NCBI RefSeq assembly: GCF_039537265.1
Contig: NZ_BAABAE010000001.1
Span: 62,001 to 126,000 of the forward strand
Length of the DNA stretch: 64,000 nt
Source of the DNA: Terrimesophilobacter bigeumensis
GTDB taxonomy: Bacteria > Actinomycetota > Actinomycetes > Actinomycetales > Microbacteriaceae
Direction of reading: 5' to 3'
Part shown: positions 43,047-50,678 of the stretch, piece by piece
Layout: every line of letters begins with the position of its first letter
How positions within the stretch are numbered: position 1 is the stretch's first letter
Notes under the pieces: generated by a model
Database searches by the model: none
Told to the model about the DNA's origin: nothing
Seen by the model: the letters and a program-made list of their open reading frames with translations, nothing else
Position numbers and translations under genes: made by a program

Positions 43047-44960
43047 TCAGAGGGCGGCGAGCTTCTCCAGAAGCTCATCCCCCGGCCGAACGTGGTCGAA
43101 CCGAGGCGAGATCTCGGCGCGACCGAGCAGCTCATCCATCTTGCGACGGCGGCGACTGTTCACGAGCGTCACGACGGTTCCCGCCTTGCCTGCGCGACCG
43201 GTACGACCGGCGCGGTGCAGGTAGCTCTTGTACTCGTCCGGCGGGTCGGCCTGGATCACGAGCGAGATGTCGTCGACATGGATGCCGCGCGCGGCGACAT
43301 CCGTGGCCACGAGCACCGAGACACGACCGCTCGTGAGCTTCTCGAGGTTGCGCGTGCGGCGTGCCTGGTTGAGGTCGCCGTGCAGGCTCACCGCGGGGAT
43401 GCCGGCGTCGTCGAGGTCATCGGCGAGCTGCTCGGCGAACGCCCGGGTGCGGGCGAAGATCAGGGTCTTGCCGCGACCCGACGAGAGCTTCTCGATGATC
43501 GCGCGCTTGTCGGACTGCTCGATGAGCAGCACCCGGTGGTCGATCGTGGAGCTCGCCTGGTCCTCACCGGCGACCTCGTGCACGCTCGGGTTCACGAGGA
43601 ACTCGTCGACGAGCGAAGCGACACCCTTGTCGAGGGTGGCCGAGAAGAGCAGCTTCTGCCCGTCCGGCGCGGTTTCGTGCAGGATGCGCTGCACGGGCTC
43701 GAGGAACCCGAGGTCGCACATGTGGTCGGCCTCGTCGAGCACCGTGATGGTCACGTCGCTGAGGTCGAGGCGACCCTGCTCGATGAGGTCCTCGATGCGA
43801 CCGGGCGTCCCGATGACGATATCGACGCCGCGCTGCAGCGCCGTCACCTGGCGATGCTGCGGAACGCCGCCGTAGATCTGGGTCGTGAAGAGGCCGACGC
43901 TGCGCGCGATCGGCTGGATCGTGCGGTCGATCTGCAGGGCCAGTTCGCGGGTCGGGGCCAGGATGAGCGCGCGCGGGTTGCGGCCGGGCTTGCGGCCCTT
44001 GCCTCCGCCGTTCTCCATGAGGCGTTCGACGAGCGGTGCGCCGAAGGCGATCGTCTTGCCGGAGCCGGTCTTGCCGCGGCCCAGGACATCCATGCCCTTG
44101 AGCACGTCGGGGATCGTGGCCGCCTGGATCGGGAACGGCGAGTCGGCGCCGAGAGTGCTCAGTTCACGCACGATGTTGGCGCCGAGTCCGAGGTCGGCGA
44201 AGGTCACGCCGACGACATCGGATGCCTGGATCGCGTCGGCCTCGAGGCGCTCGAGCACGACGTCCTCGTGGGCGGTGAAGCGGCCCTCGCGGGTCGCCGC
44301 GCCATCGCGCTTCGGATAGAAGTCGGAGTCGCGACGGGGGCGGTCGTCGCGCAGCGGGCGGTCGTCGCGGCGCGGGCGCTGGTCACGGTGGTCGCGGGCA
44401 GGACGATCGGCGCCGGGCCGACGGTGCTCGGAATGCTCGGCACGGTCGTAACGTGGACGATCGGCGCGCTGCGGACGCTCGGCACGGTCGTAACGTGGAC
44501 GATCGGCGCGCTGCGGACGCTCGGCACGATCGTAACGCGGGCGGTCGGCGCGCTGCGGGCGGTCGTCCCGCGCGGGGCGCTGGTCTCGGTATGCCGAACC
44601 GCGCTCGGCACTCGACCGACGAGGTTCGGGACGATCGGCGTTCGAGCGGTGAGGGCGGGTCTCGACAGGCTCGACCCGAGAAGAGGAACGACGGGGGCGG
44701 GTCTCGACAGGCTCGACCCGAGAGGAAGAGCGGCGGGGCTTGGTGCCGCCCGGCTGCCAGTCGGGGCGACGGTCGGCGCGGTCGGCGCGGGGCGCCTCGG
44801 CGCGCTTGGCGCGGTCCTCAGCGTTCCAGCGCTTCTTGGCCGGAGCGGCCGTGGCCTCGGCGGGGCGATACCCGCGATGCTTCGGGCTCTTGCTGCCCGG
44901 CTTATGGGTCGGCGCAGCGGAGCGCGTGGTGCGCGCAGGAGTCTTCTTGAAATTGGACAT
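43047..44960 (-). CDS. DEAD-box RNA helicase with repeat-rich N-terminal extension
   Basis: Protein of 637 aa. The C-terminal 400 residues form a DEAD-box core: Q motif FADLGLGANIVRELSTLG, GRGKTGSGKTIAF, PTRELALQI, TPGRIEDL, VLDEADHMCDLGFLEPV, SATL, and HRAGRTGRAG. The N-terminal 230 residues are basic, disordered and repetitive: two copies of a 14-residue unit with SSSRVEPVETRP, encoded by family-A DNA, and about three copies of RADRPRYDRAERPQ. Such tails bind RNA. The ATG at 44960 follows GGAAAG. A hairpin GACTGC...GCAGTC lies in the upstream leader (about 44997-45026). Confidence 0.92.
   Translation of the reverse strand: MSNFKKTPARTTRSAAPTHKPGSKSPKHRGYRPAEATAAPAKKRWNAEDRAKRAEAPRADRADRRPDWQPGGTKPRRSSSRVEPVETRPRRSSSRVEPVETRPHRSNADRPEPRRSSAERGSAYRDQRPARDDRPQRADRPRYDRAERPQRADRPRYDRAERPQRADRPRYDRAEHSEHRRPGADRPARDHRDQRPRRDDRPLRDDRPRRDSDFYPKRDGAATREGRFTAHEDVVLERLEADAIQASDVVGVTFADLGLGANIVRELSTLGADSPFPIQAATIPDVLKGMDVLGRGKTGSGKTIAFGAPLVERLMENGGGKGRKPGRNPRALILAPTRELALQIDRTIQPIARSVGLFTTQIYGGVPQHRQVTALQRGVDIVIGTPGRIEDLIEQGRLDLSDVTITVLDEADHMCDLGFLEPVQRILHETAPDGQKLLFSATLDKGVASLVDEFLVNPSVHEVAGEDQASSTIDHRVLLIEQSDKRAIIEKLSSGRGKTLIFARTRAFAEQLADDLDDAGIPAVSLHGDLNQARRTRNLEKLTSGRVSVLVATDVAARGIHVDDISLVIQADPPDEYKSYLHRAGRTGRAGKAGTVVTLVNSRRRRKMDELLGRAEISPRFDHVRPGDELLEKLAAL
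44430..44722. repeat. In-frame repeats in the DEAD-box helicase tail
   Basis: About 44430-44560 holds a 42-bp unit repeated roughly three times, encoding a 14-residue RADRPRYDRAERPQ repeat. 44657-44680 and 44699-44722 are two direct copies of family-A sequence GGGTCTCGACAGGCTCGACC..., also 42 bases apart. Confidence 0.9.
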
Positions 44961-45190
44961 GATTCTTTCCGGGTTGTTTCGATTGCATGGCAGGTGACTG
45001 CGCACCTGCGGGAACCCGGGCAGTCTTTGGCCAGGACCGTTTCACATACGTGATTTCCCCCGACGAACGGATGCCTATGGAGACATCAGGGGAACCGGCC
45101 CACCAGACTTACAAACCCATTCGCTGAGAGCAGCGATGTCCAGAGCCGACCGACCAACACTACAGGATCGCGCCGCAAACGGCTACGTTT

Positions 45191-46195
45191 GTGCGGGACA
45201 TGTTCTGCACCATCCGACCCCGCAACGGCCGACATCGTGGAGCCGTCGCCCTCGGCGCACTCGCCCTGGCCATCATCCTCGCCGGATGCGGGCAGACGGG
45301 CGCCTCCGAGCACCTGTCCGCCGACGGGTCCTTCGCCAACCCGCAGCCGCTGGAGTATCCGGGCATCCAGGTCACCGAGGACGTTCAGTACGGGGTCGCA
45401 GGGAGTGAACCACTCCTGCTGGATGTCTGCCGCCAGCGCCAGGAGACACCGTCGACGGCCGGGCCTCGCCGCGCGGTGCTCGTCGTCCACGGGGGCAGCT
45501 GGCGCGCCGGGGACAAGGCGAGCCCGCACTGGCGAAGCGTCTGCGAGTGGCTCGCATCCGAAGGCTTCGTCGCGTTCTCGATCAACTACCGGCTCGCGCC
45601 CCTGTTCGTCTTCCCGGCCCAGATCGAGGATGTCCGCGCGGCCGTGCGCTGGATCCGCCAGCCCGATCAGGCGACCCGCTTCGACATCGATCCCGACCGC
45701 ATCGGCGCCTTCGGCGGATCCGCGGGAGGCAACCTCGTCGCCCTCCTCGGCCTCGAAGGAGACGACGAGTGGAATGTCGGATCCCGGGTCTCGGCCGTGG
45801 TCGACCTCAGCGGGCCGACCGACCTCACGGCGGAAGGGGCGGAGCGCACTGGTGTCGACTCCGCGTTCCAGGCCATCACCGCCCAGTACCTCGGCTGCGA
45901 GTCGCTCGTCACCTGCGCCGTCGCCGAGCAGGCGTCGCCCCTCTACGCGGTCGATGACACCGATCCGCCGTTCTTCGTCGCGAACTCGACGATCGAACTC
46001 ATTCCGCTTGCACAGTCCGAGGATCTCGTGAAGCGGTTGCGCGCCAACGACGTCGAGGCGACACTCGTCACGGTCGACGGCTCGCTCCACTCGATCGCCC
46101 TGCTGGATGACGCGATGAGAACGCGGATCGCGAGCTTCCTGCGCGCGAAGTTGGGCGTGACGCCGCCGGTCGCTGCGGCAGACCCCGTTCCCTGA
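45191..46195 (+). CDS. Alpha/beta-hydrolase lipoprotein (esterase/lipase, HSL-like)
   Basis: Protein of 334 aa. Signal peptide with lipobox AIILAGC (Cys about residue 33), so anchored outside the membrane. Catalytic features are the oxyanion motif VVHGGSWRAGDK, the nucleophile FGGSAGGN, an Asp near DDTDPPFFVANS and the His in DGSLHSIALL. A substrate ester is likely but unspecified. The first codon may be GTG 45191 or ATG 45200. The stop lies in the loop of a perfect hairpin (46185-46202), as in the MFS gene at 17764-19116. The 230-bp leader holds no other gene. Confidence 0.88.
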   Translation: MRDMFCTIRPRNGRHRGAVALGALALAIILAGCGQTGASEHLSADGSFANPQPLEYPGIQVTEDVQYGVAGSEPLLLDVCRQRQETPSTAGPRRAVLVVHGGSWRAGDKASPHWRSVCEWLASEGFVAFSINYRLAPLFVFPAQIEDVRAAVRWIRQPDQATRFDIDPDRIGAFGGSAGGNLVALLGLEGDDEWNVGSRVSAVVDLSGPTDLTAEGAERTGVDSAFQAITAQYLGCESLVTCAVAEQASPLYAVDDTDPPFFVANSTIELIPLAQSEDLVKRLRANDVEATLVTVDGSLHSIALLDDAMRTRIASFLRAKLGVTPPVAAADPVP

Positions 46196-46202
46196 GGAAC
46201 GG
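46185..46202 (+). terminator. Perfect hairpin with the esterase stop codon in its loop (family-C element)
   Basis: CCGTTCC (46185-46191) pairs with GGAACGG (46196-46202) around CTGA. TGA (46193-46195) is the stop codon of the lipoprotein gene. A related sequence, CTCAGGGAACG (46256-46266), supplies the V-P-stop end of the convergent DUF4862 gene. Confidence 0.75.
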
Positions 46203-46255
46203 CGGGGTAAGGATCAGCTCGTCAGGCAGCGGTTGCAGCGAGGTTCGTGGCCTTC

Positions 46256-47230
46256 TCAGGGAACGATTAATGGGTGCGCCTGACTCGATGGACGGTCTGC
46301 CGGTGACCCGATTCCCCGTACGGCATTCGCGACCATCGCGATCCGCTCCTCGACTCCGGCCGACTCGGGCCGGACTCCGAATTTGAAGCCAAGCCAGTCG
46401 ATCGACCCGGCCCGCCCGATGCCTTCTCGCACATGGTCGAATGTCAAGAGCGATGCTCGCTCCCCTGAGGGGAAGTAAACGGTCGGCGCCGGCGGAAGGT
46501 GCGCGTCGATCCACGCGGGACCGAAAGCACAGGCCGTCGCCGCAGCGCCGGAGAAGATGAGCCCGCGGAGCACCCCGGCGTCGACGGCGGCATCGATATG
46601 CTCGACGACACGCTGCGCATCCCGCAGCTCGATGACGGAACGCCCCCAGTTGAGCGACATACCGATGTCGACACCGCTCAGGCGGATGGCGCGAAGCTCC
46701 GCCTCGAGCGACAGGTAACCCTTCTCGGGAAGCCGCCCCGCCACCTCGGCATCGCAGTGCTCGACGACGAGGGCCGTTCCGGCCCAGTCCCACGAGGCCA
46801 CCTCGGCCAGTGATGCGGCCAGCGCATCCGCGCTGCCCGAGTGGGCGAGCGGGGCACTATGCAGCTCGACCGCGAGGACAGAGGCGGGACCGACGCCATC
46901 CATGATCCTGCGGACGTCGTCGCACAGCCTCCTGGCCATGGCAATGGCCGCCGATCGACCATCGGCGTCGGTCGACGCGAGCCCGAATCCACGGTCGTGG
47001 GAAAGGGCCTTCACCGTGGCGCCGATGTCGGTGATGACGTTCTCGAACCGTCTGGGCACGTTGTCGAGCAGCCAGGCGTCGTCGTGCGGATGCACACTGC
47101 CCAGCCAGGGAAGCTCGAGACCCCGGATACCGGACAACCCGCCGAGACCGGCGAAGAACTCGCCCTCGAGGGCCGGGTCCCACACGGCGTGAGCAGGCGA
47201 GGCGGCATACGCTCCGACGATCAGGCCCAT
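46256..47230 (-). CDS. DUF4862 family protein, nan-regulon associated
   Basis: Protein of 324 aa beginning MGLIVGAYAASPAHAVWDPA. The alternating strand-helix pattern with LELPWLGSVHPHDDAWLL, LAVELHSAPLAHSGSADALA, TALVVEHCDAEVAGRLPEKGYLSLEAEL and DIGMSLNWGRSVIELRDA suggests a TIM-barrel enzyme. His, Glu and Asp residues are placed as in sugar-phosphate isomerases (inference). It is divergent from the GntR gene across the nan operator, so sialic-acid metabolism is likely. The activity is unknown. An in-frame ATG at 47242 abuts the AAGGG and is a weaker start. Confidence 0.8.
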   Translation of the reverse strand: MGLIVGAYAASPAHAVWDPALEGEFFAGLGGLSGIRGLELPWLGSVHPHDDAWLLDNVPRRFENVITDIGATVKALSHDRGFGLASTDADGRSAAIAMARRLCDDVRRIMDGVGPASVLAVELHSAPLAHSGSADALAASLAEVASWDWAGTALVVEHCDAEVAGRLPEKGYLSLEAELRAIRLSGVDIGMSLNWGRSVIELRDAQRVVEHIDAAVDAGVLRGLIFSGAAATACAFGPAWIDAHLPPAPTVYFPSGERASLLTFDHVREGIGRAGSIDWLGFKFGVRPESAGVEERIAMVANAVRGIGSPADRPSSQAHPLIVP

Positions 47231-47328
47231 GGCATCTCGCATCCCTTCTGCAGCGTCGGAAGATTCGTCATACTGTTCGATGTCCCGCCAAATATCCCTT
47301 CGCCCACGAATCCGCGGAGGAGTGCATC

Positions 47329-47346
47329 ACATCTGACGTCAGACGT
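47329..47346. promoter_or_regulatory. nan operator 1
   Basis: ACATCTGACGTCAGACGT is an 18-bp near-perfect palindrome (core TCTGACGTCAGA is perfect). It lies between divergent DUF4862 and GntR genes and matches 14 of 18 bases with the site at 55024-55041, upstream of the transporter operon. Confidence 0.7.
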
Positions 47347-47378
47347 GTTACTCTTGCCCAAAGGCAGGGGGTCAGTCG

Positions 47379-48128
47379 ATGGTCAGCTCCGCTGAGGCAG
47401 GAGTGGCGTTCCCGAGTGCACCGCGCGCCGAGACCACCACGCAGCAGATCAAGAACTACATCCTGCTCAACCGGCTCCACCCCGGCGACATGCTCCCGAC
47501 CGAGACCGAGATCTGCGTCGCACTCGGTGTATCCCGCTCGAGCGTCCGCGAAGCCATGCGCCGTCTGGCCGCCCTCGACATCGTCGAGGTGCGACATGGA
47601 CACGGGACCTTCGTCGGTCAGCTCAGCCTCGCCCCACTCGTCGAGGGACTCGTGTTCCGCGGCATCCTGAGTCCGGGCGATGATCTCGCGGCCCTGCGCG
47701 AAGTGGTCGACGTGCGCGTGGCGCTCGACACTGCGATGGCCGAGAGCCTCGCCTCCTCGCTGGTCGGAACGAGCAACCCGGACCTGGACACTCTCGTCGA
47801 GGAAATGGAGCAGAAGAGCGCCCACGGACAGCCCTTCCTCGAAGCCGACCGTGAGTTCCATTCCGCGCTCGCCTCCCGGCTCGGCAACCGGCTCATCCAG
47901 CAACTCGTCACCGCGTTCTGGGAAGTGCACACCGCCGTCTACCCGCAGCTCGGCCTGGCCCCTGCCCGGGAACTCGACGAGACAGCGCGGGCGCACCGCT
48001 CCATCCTTCGAGCGGCGGAGGCCGGCGACGTGATCGGCCTGCGGGAGGCGATCACCGCGCACTACGCACCATTGCGAAGGGCCCTCGACGGAGCGAAGGG
48101 CGCTGGAGATGGAAGCGGGCGTCACTAG
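47379..48128 (+). CDS. GntR-family regulator, FadR (FCD) subfamily; likely nan repressor
   Basis: Protein of 249 aa. N-terminal winged helix: TTQQIKNYILLNRLHPGDML, TETEICVALGVSRSSVREAMRRLAALDIV, VRHGHGTFVG. The C-terminal FCD helical bundle has ADREFHSALASRLGNRLIQQL and the metal/ligand-type His residues in REFHSAL and ARAHRSIL. It sits beside a palindrome shared with the transporter promoter, so it probably senses sialic acid or a catabolic intermediate. Its TAG stop shares bases with that of convergent nanE (CTAG at 48125-48128). Confidence 0.92.
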   Translation: MVSSAEAGVAFPSAPRAETTTQQIKNYILLNRLHPGDMLPTETEICVALGVSRSSVREAMRRLAALDIVEVRHGHGTFVGQLSLAPLVEGLVFRGILSPGDDLAALREVVDVRVALDTAMAESLASSLVGTSNPDLDTLVEEMEQKSAHGQPFLEADREFHSALASRLGNRLIQQLVTAFWEVHTAVYPQLGLAPARELDETARAHRSILRAAEAGDVIGLREAITAHYAPLRRALDGAKGAGDGSGRH

Positions 48129-48805
48129 CCGGCCTGCAGGCCGTCGACGAAGTCGCGCGTGATCGATGCCGGATGCGTGATCGCGGTACCCACGCATACC
48201 GCGAAGGCGCCGGCCAGCAGAGCTGCCTGTGCCTCGTGCGGCGTGCGGATGCGACCCTCCGCCACGATCGGGCTCCCGCACTCCGACGCGAGCTCCCGAA
48301 CCAACTCGAGATCCGGGCCCCGAGTCAGGGCGCGTTCGCCGCTATAGCCGGCGAGCGTGGTTCCGAGCAGGTCCGCCCCCGCCGCCTCGGCTGCGAGCGC
48401 ATCCTGGAGCGACCCGCAATCGGCCATGACGAGCACTCCCGCCTCACCGTGCAACCTCTCCACTACCTCGCGCAGTCCCAGACCGTCAGGACGAGACCGA
48501 CGCGTCCCGTCAACGGCGACGATGTCGGCACCGGCGCGGGCCAGCTCGAGAGCTCGGTCGACCGTCGGAGTGATCACCACCGGCCCCCGGCCCTCCTTGA
48601 CGATGCCGATGATGGGGACGTCCACGACCTCCGCCGCGAACCGCACGGTCGTGAGCCCCTCGAGCCGCACCGCGACCGCACCACCCTCGACGACCGCGAG
48701 CGCAAGCTGCCGCAGGATGGCCGGATCTCGCAGCGGTTCGCCCGGATATGCCTGGCACGACACGATGAGCCCGCCGCGCAGGCTCTCCAGAATTCCGGTG
48801 CTCAT
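48125..48805 (-). CDS. nanE: N-acetylmannosamine-6-phosphate 2-epimerase
   Basis: TIM-barrel enzyme of 226 aa that converts ManNAc-6-P to GlcNAc-6-P. Family marks are GLIVSCQAYPGEPLRDP, VPIIGIVKEGRGPVVITPTVDRAL, GADIVAVDGTRRSRPDG, MADCGSLQDALAAEAAGADLLGTTLAGY and PIVAEGRIRTPHEAQAALLAGAFAVCVGTAIT. The catalytic Lys (IVKEG) and Glu (VAEGRI) are present. Last gene of the nan operon, coupled to the ROK kinase by ATGA. Confidence 0.95.
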   Translation of the reverse strand: MSTGILESLRGGLIVSCQAYPGEPLRDPAILRQLALAVVEGGAVAVRLEGLTTVRFAAEVVDVPIIGIVKEGRGPVVITPTVDRALELARAGADIVAVDGTRRSRPDGLGLREVVERLHGEAGVLVMADCGSLQDALAAEAAGADLLGTTLAGYSGERALTRGPDLELVRELASECGSPIVAEGRIRTPHEAQAALLAGAFAVCVGTAITHPASITRDFVDGLQAG

Positions 48806-49734
48806 GCGACAGCCGTTGGCGAAGCGACCAGTGCGGAAACGCGGTGGGCCGCACCGACGATCGCCGCCGTCGCGCCGAGAGCCGCCGGGACGATCCTGAT
48901 GTCGCGTGCGGGGGCGACGAGACCGGCGCGAGCCGCCGACTCGAGCTCCTGCCACCACAGCTCGCCCGCCTCGGCGAGGCCCCCGCCGATGACCACTATG
49001 CCGGGATCGACCACGGCCACGAGCCCCGCAACCGCCACGCCGAGAGCACGCGCCGACATCCGCACGGCCGAAGCGGCAAGCGCCTCGCCGCGCATCGCGC
49101 GCTCCACGACGGCCCGGCTTCCGATCACGCTGTGATCACCACCCAGGGCAAGGTAGAGGCGGTACAGAGCCGGTCCGGAGGCGATCGCCTCGAGGTGACC
49201 GGTTCCGCCGCAACCGCAGCGCATCCCCTCCGCGCCAGGGGTCGGAAGATGGCCGATGGCGCCCGCGGCTCCCTGCGCGCCGCGAAGCGGCTCGCCGTCG
49301 AGGAGAACAGCCCCTCCCACGCCCGTTCCCACGGCGATCATGAGAGCACAGGACTGTCCCCGCGCCGCGCCGTGCAGCGCCTCGCCGCGAGCATGGGCGG
49401 CGACATCGTTCTCCACCGCCACCGGAACGCCCAGCCGCGCGGAGAGTCCGGACGCCACGGCCGTTCCTGCCCACGATGCGATCGCGTCGGTCGCCGCCAG
49501 AACGACGCCGCTGGCCGGGTCGATCGTCCCTGCCGAAGCGACCCCGACCGCGACAGGCTCCCCGCCGGATGTCGTCGCGACGTCACGCACGAGGCCGGCG
49601 ACGGCATCCAGCACGGCTTCGGCTCCGTCGGCCCCCGGCGTGGCGATCTGTGCCAGATACCTCACTGAGCCGTCCGGTTCGACGATCGCAGCGGCGGTCT
49701 TGGTTCCCCCCAGATCCACGCCGACGATCGTCAC
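48802..49734 (-). CDS. nanK: ROK-family kinase, putative N-acetylmannosamine kinase
   Basis: Protein of 310 aa that would phosphorylate ManNAc at O6. The ATP motif VGVDLGGTKTAAAIV is at the N-terminus, followed by VENDVAAHARGEAL with the catalytic Asp, VGTGVGGAVLLDG and the ROK zinc region CGCGGTGHLEAI. The canonical motif is C-G-C-G-x2-G-C-x-E; here the last Cys is His, so the zinc site is altered or uses His. The GTG start overlaps the nanA-like stop. No N-terminal helix-turn-helix, hence a kinase rather than a regulator. Confidence 0.9.
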   Translation of the reverse strand: MTIVGVDLGGTKTAAAIVEPDGSVRYLAQIATPGADGAEAVLDAVAGLVRDVATTSGGEPVAVGVASAGTIDPASGVVLAATDAIASWAGTAVASGLSARLGVPVAVENDVAAHARGEALHGAARGQSCALMIAVGTGVGGAVLLDGEPLRGAQGAAGAIGHLPTPGAEGMRCGCGGTGHLEAIASGPALYRLYLALGGDHSVIGSRAVVERAMRGEALAASAVRMSARALGVAVAGLVAVVDPGIVVIGGGLAEAGELWWQELESAARAGLVAPARDIRIVPAALGATAAIVGAAHRVSALVASPTAVA

Positions 49735-50678
49735 TGCAACACCTCGAAAGGCACGGCGATCGGCAGCCCCGCCGCACGCGTGATCGCCTCGACCCGGTCG
49801 ACTGCATCCGCTGAAAGGGCACTGACCGGGAATGCCATACCCGCACCCGCGATGAGTCCCTGCGCGCGCATGGCCGCCTTGAACGCGCCGACTCCGGCGG
49901 CGTCGGGCGAGAGACCGCGCGCCTGCGCCGTGATCTCGAAGAGGTCCGCGAGACGGCGCTGCTCACGCTCGGCCCCCGCCCAGTCGCCCGCGCTTGCACA
50001 CTCCCACAGGCGTACGTAGCCGGCGGCATCGACATTCGCGAGACCGGGGACGACGCCGTCGGCGCCGAGCAGGAGCATACCGGCCACGACGACCTCGTGC
50101 CCGGTCAGCAGGCTCAGAGGAGCGCCGGCCGCACGATTCGCCGCGACGAGCCGCCGAAATCCAACGTCGTCTCCCGAAGAATCCTTGACGCCCGCGAGAA
50201 CCCCCTCGGCGCCGAGCCTGACGAGCAGGTCCGCCGGGAGCTTGGTCCTCACGCGGGCCGGGATGTCATAGGCGTAGACCGGCTTCCCGGCGGCCTCCGC
50301 GATGTCGCGAAAGTGTCGTTCGAGCTCCGCCGTGTCATTGAGGGCGTAGATGGGCGCCGTGACGACGACCCCGTCCACACCGGCCTCCACGATGGAGGCG
50401 ACCTGGTCTCGCACACGGGCGGCTGTGAAGTCGATCGCGCCACCGAGAACGGGAACGCGCCCCGCAACGGATGCCACGACCGTGCGCGTGACGAGCGCGC
50501 GGTCGCGGTCGGCGAGATAGGCCACCTCGCCGGTCGACCCCAGGACGAAGACACCATGGACCCCGGAGACGACGAGATGATCGGCGAGTCGTTCGAGCGA
50601 TGCGACATCGACCTGCCCCGACTCGGTGAACGGCGTCACGATCGGTGGGACGACTCCCCGAAGCCGTGCGGCGGTCAT
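49731..50678 (-). CDS. nanA: DHDPS/NAL-family aldolase, putative N-acetylneuraminate lyase
   Basis: TIM-barrel class-I aldolase of 315 aa. PPIVTPFTESGQVDVASLER opens the fold, VFVLGSTGEVAYL carries the GxxGE substrate-carboxylate motif, YAYDIPAR the catalytic Tyr, and VLAGVKDSSGDDVGF the Schiff-base Lys. Sequence alone does not separate sialic acid lyase from dihydrodipicolinate synthase. Adjacent nanE, nanK and a carbohydrate transporter favour cleavage of Neu5Ac to ManNAc and pyruvate. Coupled on both sides by ATGA/GTGA. Confidence 0.85.
   Translation of the reverse strand: MTAARLRGVVPPIVTPFTESGQVDVASLERLADHLVVSGVHGVFVLGSTGEVAYLADRDRALVTRTVVASVAGRVPVLGGAIDFTAARVRDQVASIVEAGVDGVVVTAPIYALNDTAELERHFRDIAEAAGKPVYAYDIPARVRTKLPADLLVRLGAEGVLAGVKDSSGDDVGFRRLVAANRAAGAPLSLLTGHEVVVAGMLLLGADGVVPGLANVDAAGYVRLWECASAGDWAGAEREQRRLADLFEITAQARGLSPDAAGVGAFKAAMRAQGLIAGAGMAFPVSALSADAVDRVEAITRAAGLPIAVPFEVLQ

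Noticed and set aside
44997..45026. Riboswitch-like leader of the DEAD-box gene
   Set aside because: A GACTGC/GCAGTC hairpin is present, but no known riboswitch consensus could be recognised.
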